DNA of 32,989 bases from Acidobacteria bacterium RIFCSPLOWO2_12_FULL_68_19 (GCA_001767525.1 MELF01000010.1:9224-42212); one strand, 5' to 3'. Positions 14,901 through 23,698 are shown, numbered from the stretch's first letter. Program-made: numbers and translations. The notes: generated from the sequence alone by a model not told the origin.

Positions 14901-15064
14901 GCATCGGGCTGGAAACCTTCGCCCTGGGCTTCCCCATCCATTTCGACTGGGCATGGCGCACGCTCTTCAACAAGGAGTGGGAGGATCTCCGCTTCGCCAC
15001 CATCGGCGGCAGCTCCGCGTTCCGCAAGGCCCGGTTCGCCATGTGGATCGGATATGACTTCTAG
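11957..15064 (+). CDS. Secreted metallopeptidase / TolB propeller / BamA-like barrel fusion
   Basis: A 1035-residue exported protein with a signal peptide (cleavage after about residue 25, VAAQ). Residues about 40-290 are a peptidase MA-like domain with the zinc site HELTH (His144, Glu145, His148) and a downstream WVNEGLSDYMTG that supplies the third ligand. Residues about 295-600 are a TolB-type beta propeller, seen as repeated SPDG-like strands (DISPDGARVAF, TWSPDGRALVY). Residues about 640-1035 are an outer-membrane barrel of the BamA/surface-antigen type, with YFGGNSEMRGYEYLEF and a C-terminal aromatic residue (GYDF) as in BAM substrates. So the peptidase and propeller are probably tethered to the outer membrane. 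GAGGAGAG (11941-11948) is a good Shine-Dalgarno sequence for ATG 11957. The stop TAG is the first heptamer of array 6. Confidence 0.9.
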   Translation: MSRTLPSVAVIAVVAAVVLAPPVAAQTPFIPYYGKNQIRYDNFRWQIYTTDHFEIFYYPEIEQHLERMAAYAESAYQHISSELKYDLAFKISLILFKTSSEFQQQNVIPGAAQEGVGAFAEPTRYRIVMPLDEPPDLLYRLIVHELTHQFEFDIIPTSLIRRSVPLWVNEGLSDYMTGIWRPIDLMTVRDAAVADIIPKMTNLEGYTATGSVRMIYNLGHAVFEFIESRWGKEGIRQYLFSLRKSVIGGGEDTYQEAFRLTPEEFDQEFDKYLKDRFKPFRDKERPADYGRNLAPDPEKTPFVGAVSIEPSPSGDLIAMVTGNRRDREMDVVLVSARDGSIIRNLTNEFDQDRGFEFIIQPGMRFNTVPWLSWAPSGDRIAYFVRREKWRTLIIQNVLTRDIEDRVELRTIDDPESPDISPDGARVAFAALQGGVGDIFVVDLRTREITNLTKDAFADSGPTWSPDGRALVYVARVSGNEKLFRLDLATGQKTQLTFGTHDDSAAQFLDGDTLVFSSTATDPDQSIEPAVARNGAIYNLWTLGLKTGELRQFTDALGGNTSAVVLRAGEKQEPRIAFVSYYKGEYELHVLDRREPVATAATADFGAPGPIIDFQSPLSHTLIADNQRRKGPFEKMFIDGRPPVNVGVTSSGDVFGGSAVTFSDVLGDKQFSLYAASISQYRTLAFSFFNAARRFNFSVQGFSQTQFFYGALEGVFYDPIFSSLIAADRDLAVATRTVRGGTAFGIWPIDRYRRVELFGGVLQYREEFNDPSLEAYSQEFQQQQFGRELFRRGTYIPLGVNFVQETTVFREFGPLAGNTMRLSYEVSPNIGNTLGRQTADIDARYYLRMGGTGLLALRARSFKSWGDAPDFLYFGGNSEMRGYEYLEFIGSEATFLNAELRFPFIEAMLTPLGVLGGVRGVLFADMGGARFEGQPFKWLSNSSEMYTPVVGVNQSFLGQLTPVFGPPTRVEGLRLVDARASYGIGLETFALGFPIHFDWAWRTLFNKEWEDLRFATIGGSSAFRKARFAMWIGYDF

Positions 15065-15140
15065 CCGGTAGCCGGTAGCCGGTAGCCGGTAGTTGGGAGC
15101 CGGTAGTTGGGAGCCCGGCAGTTGGGAGCCCGGCAGTTGG
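15062..15140 (+). repeat. Heptad array 6, beginning at a stop codon
   Basis: The TAG stop of the preceding gene is the first three bases of the first heptamer. Units: TAGCCGG four times, TAGTTGG, GAGCCGG, TAGTTGG, then 15-mers made of GAGCCCGG plus CAGTTGG, twice. The array starts at CTAG (15061-15064). The later part shows a 7-mer expanding to 8 by one extra C, and then a higher-order duplication. Confidence 0.9.
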
Positions 15141-15156
15141 TGGTCGTCGCTCCCAC

Positions 15157-16716
15157 TTATCGGCTGCCAGCCACTGACGCGGACCCGCCGAACCGCTCCA
15201 GCCGGAGCTGGCCGCGTGCCATGTCCATCGCCACGCGGTACCCGCTCAAGAACCGATGGCCGACGATGCCGCCGACCTGGAAGCCGAGCAGGACGCTCGG
15301 CGCGCGCAGGTTGAGCACCGCAAGCCCGACGTTGCGGAACTCGATGTCGTCGAAATCGACGTTGACGCCGGGCAGCAGATAGGCGTGCTCGTCGATCCCC
15401 GACATGCCGTACACGCGCAGCGGAATCCGGCGGGGCGGGTTCATCGAGAGCGCATCGGCCGTTTCGGCGCTGATCGAGATCAGCTCGCCGCCGGTGTCCA
15501 CCACGAAGTACGCCGGGTGGGTCGAGTTGAGCAGCCCGCGCACCATCGGCAGCCGGTTCATCCGCATCGGGAGCACGAAATCGGCGTCGCTCTCGGGGAG
15601 CGTCCGCGCGAACGTCACCTCCCGGCGCTCGTAATCGACCACGACGGAGAGGCCGAGCGCGAGCGGCGAGAAACTTTCGTTCTGCCACCGGGGCAGCGCG
15701 TTGCGGATCGCACGCCTGATGGCCACCGGCACGTTGCGAATCCGCAGCGTGCCGATCTCGAGTTCGTCGGCGCGCCCCATGTCGAGCCGCCGCAGCGCCG
15801 CGATGCCGACGCCCGCGGTGAGCGTTGACGTGATCGTGCCGATCCCGGCGCGGCGCGCCGTGGCGTCCGAGATGCCGGTCCGCTCGGAGCCGGTATCGAG
15901 AACGAACTCCACCGGCAGCCGGTTGACGCGGCCGCGCATGACGATCTTCCTGTTCACCAGCCGGAACGGCACGCGGTGGAGGCGGTCGGCGGCGCCGGAA
16001 TCCATCTGCAGGGGCACGCGGCCGTGAAAGCTCCGCAGCAGGCGCACCTTGCTCTCGAACACCGCCATCATGCTCGATTGCCGATCCTCGCGACCATGCG
16101 GCTCGGGGAGGAGCGCGAGATAGCGTTCAAACGCCTCGGCGGACTCCTCGAACCTGTTCACCCGCTCGTAGACCATGCCGACAAGCGCGTGGACTTCCGG
16201 ATCCTGCGGCGACTCCCCTGCCGCCGCGAGCGCCTCGCCGAGCGCCTCGTCGAGCCGGTTGCGGGTCGCAAGCGATCGCGCCAGACCGAACCGGGCGCGC
16301 GAGTTCCCCGGCGCATCGTCCAGCGCACGCCGGTAGGCGAGGTCCGATTCGTCGAAGCGTCCCATGGCCCACAGCGCGTCGCCGAGCAGCGTCCGCGCCT
16401 CCGCGTCGGAGCTCGTCCCGTCGTTGAGCAGCCCGGCCTCGCGCCACGCCAGTTCGAACTCGGCAATCCGGAGGGCGGCGCGAATGCGTCCCTTCCTGGC
16501 ACGAGCGACGAGCGCCGGGTCGTCGCTGCGGGTGGCCACCTCGTAGGCGGCGAGCGCCTCGCGGTAGCGCGCGGTGTTGTACAACGACGCCGCCAACTGA
16601 TACTGAGCCGCCGGATCGGCCGATTCCTGGAGGGCCTGACCACCGACACGCGGAACGATCGTGAGGAGGGCAGCAGCCACCGCGCAGGGAAGCACGAGAG
16701 CACGGACAGCGGGCAT
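15157..16716 (-). CDS. Exported TPR protein with two retropepsin-like aspartic protease domains
   Basis: This 519-residue protein has a signal peptide (residues about 1-26, PCAVAAALLTIVPRVGGQA). TPR-like helical repeats follow (residues about 35-190, e.g. YNTARYREALAAYEVA, LGDALWAMGRFDESDLAYRRAL). Two retropepsin-like units come next, each with its own catalytic motif: FVLDTGSERTGIS and FVVDTGGELISIS. The second Asp-Thr-Gly may allow an intramolecular pseudo-dimer, as in pepsin-like enzymes. The start is decided by AAGGAGG (16731-16725, minus strand), 8 nt before ATG 16716; an ATG at 16767 lacks such a site. Substrates are unknown; the TPR part may recruit them. The ferredoxin gene upstream on the same strand ends 52 bp away. 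Confidence 0.9.
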   Translation of the reverse strand: MPAVRALVLPCAVAAALLTIVPRVGGQALQESADPAAQYQLAASLYNTARYREALAAYEVATRSDDPALVARARKGRIRAALRIAEFELAWREAGLLNDGTSSDAEARTLLGDALWAMGRFDESDLAYRRALDDAPGNSRARFGLARSLATRNRLDEALGEALAAAGESPQDPEVHALVGMVYERVNRFEESAEAFERYLALLPEPHGREDRQSSMMAVFESKVRLLRSFHGRVPLQMDSGAADRLHRVPFRLVNRKIVMRGRVNRLPVEFVLDTGSERTGISDATARRAGIGTITSTLTAGVGIAALRRLDMGRADELEIGTLRIRNVPVAIRRAIRNALPRWQNESFSPLALGLSVVVDYERREVTFARTLPESDADFVLPMRMNRLPMVRGLLNSTHPAYFVVDTGGELISISAETADALSMNPPRRIPLRVYGMSGIDEHAYLLPGVNVDFDDIEFRNVGLAVLNLRAPSVLLGFQVGGIVGHRFLSGYRVAMDMARGQLRLERFGGSASVAGSR

Positions 16717-16768
16717 GTTCGACGCCTCCTTCTGGCCGTCGCCCAGCGACGGCGCGAACATGTTCACG

Positions 16769-17029
16769 TTACTTCTGGTAGTACGTCGCGTTCACCGCGA
16801 TGAAGCTCTGCCACTTCTCCGGCGTCTCCTCCAGCGCGAAGATCGCCTCAACCGGACATGCCGGCACGCACGCGCCGCAGTCGATGCATTCGTCCGGGTG
16901 AATGTAGAGCATCTCCATCGATTGAAAGCCCGGCTCGTCCTTGCGGGGATGAATGCAGTCGACGGGACAGACGTCGACGCAGGCCGCATCCTTGGTGCCG
17001 ATGCACGGTTCGCAGATGATATACGCCAC
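16769..17029 (-). CDS. fdxA: 7Fe/8Fe-type ferredoxin
   Basis: An 86-residue ferredoxin with the typical start AYIICEPCIGTKDAACVDVCP, carrying the N-terminal cluster ligands, and the second cluster CIDCGACVPACPVEAIF. The sequence after the first knuckle (PVDCIHPRKDEP) is that of the seven-iron ([3Fe-4S][4Fe-4S]) ferredoxins of aerobes, though the exact cluster type cannot be proved. It is a small soluble electron carrier. The frame is open to 17233, but GTG 17029 with AGGAG six bases upstream gives the family-standard N-terminus. The -10 box TATACT on the minus strand (17058-17053) overlaps that of the divergent gene at 17073. Confidence 0.95.
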   Translation of the reverse strand: MAYIICEPCIGTKDAACVDVCPVDCIHPRKDEPGFQSMEMLYIHPDECIDCGACVPACPVEAIFALEETPEKWQSFIAVNATYYQK

Positions 17030-17052
17030 GCAGGTCTCCTGACAGACGGGGA

Positions 17053-17060
17053 AGTATAAC
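17053..17060. promoter_or_regulatory. Overlapping divergent -10 boxes between fdxA and the 17073 gene
   Basis: The octamer AGTATAAC contains TATAAC reading right (17055-17060) and TATACT reading left (17058-17053). Each lies at a suitable distance from its gene: 12 nt before TTG 17073 with GGAGG between, and about 23 nt before GTG 17029 with AGGAG between. This resembles symmetric bidirectional promoters with shared -10 bases, a known promoter class. Confidence 0.5.
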
Positions 17061-17072
17061 TCGGAGGGTCGA

Positions 17073-17513
17073 TTGCGCTGGATACCGGTCGTGCTGCTCG
17101 TCGCGGCGGCCGCGCTCGTCGCCCAGCCCGGAGGGACATGGCGCGCGGCGCCGGAGTTCCTGCCGCTATTCGCGCCCGCAGGCCCTCGCGCCGAGGCGTA
17201 CCTGGCGTACGTGTCGCCCTTCGATCTCGACACCGTCCTCGGGGAGATCGCCGCCGACCCGGCGCTCGTCCGGGTTCCGGGCGCCTGGCGGCCGCGGCCG
17301 CTGCCGCCGTCGGATGCCTTCGGCCAGACCGGCCGCTACGATCGGGGACGGCTGCTGCGCCTCTACGGCCCGACGCGCGCCCGCGTCGCCCGCGGCGCAC
17401 GGCTCGAGGACGGGCGCGTGAGGGAGGCCTGGACGCTCATCTCGCCGTATCCCCGCGCCGATCTGGCGCGGCTGGACGACGGGACGCTGCTGCTCGTCCT
17501 GCGGCTGCCGTAG
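17073..17513 (+). CDS. Small exported protein of unknown function
   Basis: A 146-residue protein with a clear N-terminal signal segment (RWIPVVLLVAAAALVAQPGG). The mature part of about 125 residues has beta-rich, charged sequence (SPFDLDTVLGEIAADPALVR; GRYDRGRLLRLYGPTRARVA). No known domain is recognised. TTG 17073 is the start, supported by GGAGG at 17063-17067. It lies 32 bp before the histidine kinase gene on the same strand and could be co-transcribed with it, so a role near the sensor is possible but unproven. Confidence 0.68.
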   Translation: MRWIPVVLLVAAAALVAQPGGTWRAAPEFLPLFAPAGPRAEAYLAYVSPFDLDTVLGEIAADPALVRVPGAWRPRPLPPSDAFGQTGRYDRGRLLRLYGPTRARVARGARLEDGRVREAWTLISPYPRADLARLDDGTLLLVLRLP

Positions 17514-17545
17514 CCCGGGACTGCGCTACGATTGCCCACGCAGGG

Positions 17546-19323
17546 ATGCGACTCACTGCCTCGCTGACCAATCGCGTCTTCCTCGCCTGCACGCTCCTGG
17601 CCACGCTCTCGCTCGGCGTCGCGTTCTACTTCGTCGACGAGCGAGCGTCGGCGGCAGCCGAAGCGGAGCTGCGGCGCGGGCTCGTCGACGCCGGGACGCT
17701 CGTCGACAGGCATGCCGCTACTCGCACCGACCAGTTCACCCGCCTGGCGCGGGTGGTGGCCGACCTTCCGAAGCTGAAAGCGGCCGTCGAGACAGGCGAT
17801 CCGCCCACCGTGCAGCCGCTCGCCGACCAGTACCGTGCCGAGATCAACGCCGACCTCCTCGTCCTCACCGGCAAGGGGGGCCGGCTGCTCGGGCGGGCGG
17901 GCGACGTCGCGGCCGACGTCCCGCCAACCTTGCGCGACGCCCAGCTGACCGAGGAGATCTCCGCCTTCCAGCCGCACGGCCGGGGCGTACTGGAGCTGGT
18001 GAGCGTCCCAATCTTCCTCGAAGGCGCGGTGCCGGACATGCTCGGCCGCCTCACGGTCGGATTCTTCCTGGACGATCGGCTGGCAGCCGAGTTCAGGGAT
18101 CTCACGGGGAGCGAGATTGCGTTCGGGGCGGAAGGGCGCATTCTCGCCTCGACGCTGCCCGCCGCGTCGCGCTCCTCGCTCGCGCCGGCGATGCACGCGG
18201 CGTCGGTCGCCTCGGTCACCCTCGGCAGCGAGGAGTACCTCGTGCTGGCGCGCCCGCTGGCGGGCGGCGGCCCGGCGGCATCGGGTGGACCCGTCGCGTT
18301 GATCCTGAGATCGCGCACCGAGCGGCTGCAGTTCCTCGACGCGATCCGCGCCGGTCTGGTCGGCGTGCTCATCGTCGCGCTGCTGCTGGCGACGCTCCTC
18401 AGCTACGGAGTGGCCCGAACGATGACGCGGCCGCTGTCGGCGATCACGACGGCGATGCGCGATGTCGCGGCCACAGGGGACCTCAGCCGGAAGGTGACGC
18501 TCGAGAGCCATGCCTGGGACGACGAGGACGCACGCACGCTGGCGGCAGCGTTCAACACGCTGACCGAGTCGATCGCCCGCTTCCAGCGCGAGGCGGCGCA
18601 GAAGGAGCGCCTCTCGTCGCTCGGCCGGCTGTCCACCGTGATCGCGCACGAGGTCCGCAACCCGCTGATGATCATTCGCGCGTCGCTTTCGACGCTGCGT
18701 CGCGAGCGCGTCTCGTCGTCGGAGCTGCGCGAGGCGGTGGCCGATATCGACGAGGAAACGACGCGGCTCAACCGGATCGTGTCGGACGTGCTCGACTTCG
18801 CGCGGCCGATCCGCTTCGAGCTCGCCGACACGGACGTGAACGAGATCTGCCGCGCCTCGGTGGAAGCGGCGTGGGCCGGCGATCGCTCGTCGGCGGTGGC
18901 GCTCGATCTCGATCCGGCCATGCCGGTCGTGATCACCGATGCCGAGCGGCTCCGTACCGCGCTGGTGAACATGCTCACGAACGCACGCCACGCCGTCAGC
19001 GCGGTCGTGCGCGCGGGCACCGGAACCGACGGCCGTACGGCGGTCGGAGACGCGGCGGCTCCGCTGGTGCGGCTTCGGACCCGCGTGCTCAACGGCCGCG
19101 TGATCATTACGATCCAGGATCACGGCGTCGGCATCGCGCCCGCGGACATGCCGCACATCTTCGACCCGTACTTCACGACGCGGCGGGCCGGCACCGGCCT
19201 TGGTCTGCCAATCGCCAGAAACATCGTCGAAGGGCTCGGCGGCACGCTCCAGGTCTCGAGCCGGCCGGGTGAGGGCACCGAAGTCCGCCTCGATCTCCCG
19301 CGATCCGCCGCACCACCCCAGGC

Positions 19324-19327
<4 letters not shown>
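17546..19327 (+). CDS. Membrane sensor histidine kinase (NtrB-like class)
   Basis: This 593-residue kinase has TM1 at residues about 8-28 and an extracytoplasmic sensor of roughly 230 residues (Cache-like; GKGGRLLGRAG and GRILASTLP suggest two PAS-like lobes). TM2 is at about 269-290 (AGLVGVLIVALLLATLLSYG), HAMP at 291-345, and the HisKA helix reads LGRLSTVIAHEVRNPLMII with phosphoacceptor near His368. The HATPase carries N-box MLTNARHAV, DHGVGIAPADMPHIFDPY and TGLGLPIARNIVEG. All kinase motifs are intact. ATG 17546 follows a possible TACGAT -10 (17527-17532) and GCAGGG. Its stop overlaps the regulator's start by 4 bp (ATGA, 19324-19327), so the two are a translationally coupled pair. The ligand is unknown. 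Confidence 0.94.
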
Positions 19328-20691
<1,364 letters not shown>

Positions 20692-20816
20692 TCTCGCCTC
20701 TTTCGCTTCGCGTTCGCACTTACCAATCCGGTAACGAGATCGCCATTCGATCGTCCGGGTTGCGCTCTTTTTCCTCTTGTTTCAGAGGGCATCCTCCTTG
20801 CTCGGCTGACGCCCGG

Positions 20817-21215
20817 ATGCGTGCACTCGTCACCCCCAGGAGACGCTGGGCCGCCTCGGTGATCCTCGGTGCGTGCGTGCCGGCCACCGGCGCGCCCTCA
20901 GCCCTTCAGTCGCCGGAACTACGCGAGATCCAGGTAGTTGCAAAGCGGTATGCGTTCGAGCCGCCCGAGATCGAGGTCACCCAAGGCGAACGGGTCCGGC
21001 TCCTGGTTCGGTCGGGCGACGGCTTGCACGGCCTCGAGATCGAGCGGTTCCGGGTATCACAGGAGATTCCACGCGGGGGTGAGCCGGTCGTCATCGAGTT
21101 CACCGCGGACGAGGCTGGACGCTATCCGATTCTGTGCTCCGTGTACTGCAGGGATGGCCATGAGGAGATGAAGGGAGCGCTCGTGGTCACCGCGCGCGCG
21201 TCTGCACAACCATAG
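20817..21215 (+). CDS. CuA-type cupredoxin lipoprotein
   Basis: This 132-residue protein has an N-terminal lipoprotein signal (VILGAC, Cys20) and a single cupredoxin domain. CuA ligands are complete as in cytochrome oxidase subunit II: His71 (GDGLHGLEI), then Cys107, Cys111, His115 and Met118 in CSVYCRDGHEEMKG, i.e. C-x3-C-x3-H-x2-M. It lacks the transmembrane hairpin of subunit II, so it is a free, lipid-anchored CuA protein. It probably accepts and passes single electrons outside the cytoplasmic membrane. ATG 20817 is the start; the upstream open frame is a shadow of the regulator gene. The cytochrome lipoprotein gene follows 13 bp downstream with a Shine-Dalgarno sequence overlapping this stop. 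Confidence 0.87.
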   Translation: MRALVTPRRRWAASVILGACVPATGAPSALQSPELREIQVVAKRYAFEPPEIEVTQGERVRLLVRSGDGLHGLEIERFRVSQEIPRGGEPVVIEFTADEAGRYPILCSVYCRDGHEEMKGALVVTARASAQP

Positions 21216-21228
21216 GAGGACACACCTT

Positions 21229-21678
21229 GTGACGACACGTCTGGGCGCCGCCCTGATTGTGGCGGCCGCATGCGCCGCCGGATGCGACGAACAGCTGGCC
21301 GACGTCGCCGGACCGACGCCGAATCTCACGCCGACGTTCTCGAGCATTCAGCGCGAGATCTTCCTGACGACCGACTCGGCCGGGCGAGCCGCGTGCGCAA
21401 ACTGCCACAATCCCAACGGCAGCGCGTTCCGCCAGGTGGGACTGGACTTGTCATCCGAGGCTGCCTACGGCCTGCTCGTCGGTGTCCCCTCGCGCGAGCG
21501 GCCGGAACTGCTGCGCGTGGCGCCTGGCGATCCCGACAACAGCTATCTCGTTCACAAGATCGAAGGCCTGGCGGGCATCGTTGGCTTGCGGATGCCCCGA
21601 AGCGGCCCGTCTTTCCTGACGAGCGGCCAGATACAGATCATCCGGCGCTGGATCGAGCGCGGTGCGCCGCGAGACTGA
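21229..21678 (+). CDS. Single-heme c-type cytochrome lipoprotein
   Basis: A 149-residue lipoprotein (signal ending CAAGC, Cys19) with one heme-c site CANCH (Cys56, Cys59, His60) and a likely distal ligand Met122 (GLRMPRSG). The pattern around it (SQREIFLTTD-like start, PGDPDNSYLVHKIEG, IRRWIERGAP end) is that of Planctomycete-type c cytochrome domains. It is predicted to be anchored outside the cytoplasmic membrane. GTG 21229 is preceded by TAGGAGGA, a strong Shine-Dalgarno sequence overlapping the upstream stop. It is part of the copper/heme/barrel cluster; together they could form an electron path to or through the outer membrane, which is inference. Confidence 0.86.
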   Translation: MTTRLGAALIVAAACAAGCDEQLADVAGPTPNLTPTFSSIQREIFLTTDSAGRAACANCHNPNGSAFRQVGLDLSSEAAYGLLVGVPSRERPELLRVAPGDPDNSYLVHKIEGLAGIVGLRMPRSGPSFLTSGQIQIIRRWIERGAPRD

Positions 21679-21692
21679 GGAGTCATACGACC

Positions 21693-22517
21693 ATGATTCG
21701 ACCGACGACGCTTGTTGCATTGATCCTCGCATGTGGTCTCGCCGCACCGCCCGCCTTCGCGCAGGCGCCGCAGGATGACCCCGATCTCGACCTCAGCTTC
21801 GAGCAGCCCGACTTCACGCTCGTCAATCTGCCCACGACGCTGCGGCTTCCCAGGTTCAAGAGCGCCTTCCGCGTCACGCACCGGTTCGGTCGGCCGCTCG
21901 GCCAGGGGGACTTCGGCGACCTGGTGGAAGACCTGTTCGGCCTCGACTCCGGCGCGCAGATCGGCCTGGAGTACCGCTTCGGCCTGATGCGCGGCCTGCA
22001 GGCGGGCATCTACCGCACCAGTGACAAGACGATCGAATTCTTCAGCCAGTACAACCTGCTGCAGCAGACCAGCGCCTCGCCGGTCGGCGTCGGCGTGCTG
22101 GCGTCGATCGACGGCACGAACAATTTTCGCGACAGCTACTCCCCGGCTCTTGGCGTGGCGATCTCGCGGACGCTTCCGCGCGTCGCGGCGCTCTACGTCC
22201 ACCCCATCTGGGTGAACAACAGCAACCCGCGCCCCTCTGAGCTGGTCGACGACAACGACACGTTCCTCCTGGGCCTTGGCGCGCGGGCTCGGATCCGGCC
22301 AACGGTCTACCTCGTTGGCGAGGTCATTCCACGCGTTGCCGGATACGACCCCGGCGTCACGCACGGCACCGTCGGCATCGAGAAGCGCGCCGGCGGCCAC
22401 ATGTTCCAGCTGAACTTCTCCAACAGCTTCGGGTCGACCATCGGTCAGCTGGCACGCGGCGGCCTCGACAACGACGACTGGTATCTGGGGTTCAATATCT
22501 CGAGGAAGTTCTTCTGA
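21693..22517 (+). CDS. DUF5777-like outer-membrane beta-barrel protein
   Basis: This 274-residue exported protein has a signal peptide (LVALILACGLAAPPAFAQA). The mature part is a series of amphipathic beta strands: SAFRVTHRFGRPLGQ, AQIGLEYRFGLMRGLQAGIYRT, KTIEFFSQYNLLQQ, LGVAISRTLPRVAALYVHP, MFQLNFSNSFGSTIGQ. It ends in Phe (ISRKFF), as expected for barrel assembly. The motif FRVTHRFGRPLGQGDFGDLVEDLFGLDSG matches the DUF5777 family as I know it. No heme or metal motif is present. ATG 21693 has GAGGAG upstream. The next start overlaps its stop by one base (TGATG), so the two are coupled. By position it would be the pore of the cluster. Confidence 0.82.
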   Translation: MIRPTTLVALILACGLAAPPAFAQAPQDDPDLDLSFEQPDFTLVNLPTTLRLPRFKSAFRVTHRFGRPLGQGDFGDLVEDLFGLDSGAQIGLEYRFGLMRGLQAGIYRTSDKTIEFFSQYNLLQQTSASPVGVGVLASIDGTNNFRDSYSPALGVAISRTLPRVAALYVHPIWVNNSNPRPSELVDDNDTFLLGLGARARIRPTVYLVGEVIPRVAGYDPGVTHGTVGIEKRAGGHMFQLNFSNSFGSTIGQLARGGLDNDDWYLGFNISRKFF

Positions 22518-22963
22518 TGCTCAGCCATTCAGGTACGGCAATGTCTGTCTTCCGCGCACCGGCACTCATGGTGGTGGCTGCCGCGTTGACCCTGGCTGCC
22601 GCGAGCTGCGGCAGGATGCGTGACGACGATGCGTACGGCGGCGGCACGCCGACCTCTCCCACGCCCGGTTCCTCGTCGAGCGCCGCCACGATCACGATCA
22701 CGTCGAGCGGCGCGTCGCCGCGTGCGGTCACCGTCTCGGTGGGATCGCGCGTGACGTTCGTGAACGACGATAGCCGCAACCACGATATGGTCTCGGATCC
22801 ACACCCAGAACATTCCGACTGCCCCCCGATCAACGACGTTGGCTTCTTGCGGCCTGGACAGAGCAAACAAACAGGCAACCTGAACACGCGGCGCACGTGC
22901 GGCTATCACGATCACGATCGGGACACGGACAGGTCGCTGCAGGGGACGATCACGATTCAGTAA
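22517..22963 (+). CDS. Plastocyanin-like cupredoxin lipoprotein
   Basis: This 148-residue lipoprotein (signal ending LAAASC, Cys31) has a Gly/Ser/Pro linker and one cupredoxin domain (residues about 57-148). Type 1 copper ligands are His89 (RNHDM) and Cys128 with His131 or His133 (RTCGYHDHD). No Met axial ligand follows. Extra His/Cys (HPEHSDC) are near the site. ATG 22517 overlaps the barrel's stop; ATG 22541 is an alternative that gives a more usual signal length. It is the last gene of the copper/heme/barrel cluster, convergent with the UPF0173 gene. A role in passing electrons with the CuA and heme lipoproteins is an inference from context. Confidence 0.82.
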   Translation: MLSHSGTAMSVFRAPALMVVAAALTLAAASCGRMRDDDAYGGGTPTSPTPGSSSSAATITITSSGASPRAVTVSVGSRVTFVNDDSRNHDMVSDPHPEHSDCPPINDVGFLRPGQSKQTGNLNTRRTCGYHDHDRDTDRSLQGTITIQ

Positions 22964-22967
22964 GGTG

Positions 22968-23669
22968 TCATTCGGACGTCTCGCCGGGCCGCAGATCCAG
23001 CACCTGCACGCCGGTCGGCGCCACGAGCCGCCTGAACTCCCCGGGCGTCCCGGTGAGCATCGGAAACGTGCCCCAGTGCATCGGCACCGCCTGCCGCACG
23101 CCGAGCAGCTCGCAGGCCTTTGCGGCGGCGGCCGGTCCCATCGTGAAGCGGTCGCCGATCGGCAGGAACGCGATGTCGGGCCGGTACAGCTCGCCAATCA
23201 GGCGCATGTCGCCGAAGAGCGCCGTGTCACCGGCGAAATAGATGGTCGCGCCGTCCTCGAGCCGAATCACGTAGCCGGCCGGCTCGCCGAGGTACACCAT
23301 CTGCCCGCCCTCGAGGCAGCTGCTGCTGTGCCGCGCGTCGGTCATGACGACGAGCAGGCCGGCGACCATCTGCGAGCCGCCCTTGTTCATCGGCGAGACG
23401 CTGGCGACGCCCTTCCGCCGCAACCAGTCGCACAGCTCGAAGATGCCCACGATCGGCGCGCCGCTGTCGCGGGCGACGGCCAGCAGGTCGCCTGCGTGAT
23501 CGGCGTGGCCGTGCGAGACGAGCACGAGATCCGCCTTTGGCGGCTTCTTGAGCGCCGCCGGACACGCGGGATTGTCGGTGAACCAGGGATCGAACAGCAC
23601 CTGCCTGTCGCCGGGCGTCTGCAGGAGAAATGTGCTGTGCCCGTACCAGGTGATCCGCAGCTTCTGCAT
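22968..23669 (-). CDS. UPF0173 metallo-beta-lactamase-fold hydrolase
   Basis: A 233-residue soluble metal-dependent hydrolase of the UPF0173 (YtkL-like) group. It starts MQKLRITWYGHSTFLL and has HGHADHAGD, the core metal motif HxHxDH, then YFAGDTALFGDM (Asp ligand) and the final His in AVPMHWGTFPML. All metal ligands are present; the physiological substrate of the family is not established. ATG 23669 gives the family-like N-terminus; ATG 23678 and TTG 23693 are alternatives. It is divergent from lipA. The stop lies 4 bp after the convergent cupredoxin gene. Confidence 0.92.
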   Translation of the reverse strand: MQKLRITWYGHSTFLLQTPGDRQVLFDPWFTDNPACPAALKKPPKADLVLVSHGHADHAGDLLAVARDSGAPIVGIFELCDWLRRKGVASVSPMNKGGSQMVAGLLVVMTDARHSSSCLEGGQMVYLGEPAGYVIRLEDGATIYFAGDTALFGDMRLIGELYRPDIAFLPIGDRFTMGPAAAAKACELLGVRQAVPMHWGTFPMLTGTPGEFRRLVAPTGVQVLDLRPGETSE

Positions 23670-23698
23670 CTGACCCATCCGTTCCGAGACCAATACAG

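Noticed and set aside
20730-20743. Possible sigma-54 promoter (GG-N10-GC) before the CuA gene
   Set aside because: Only the GG and GC dinucleotides fit; the flanking bases CGGTAA and TCGC match the consensus poorly, and such matches are frequent in GC-rich DNA.
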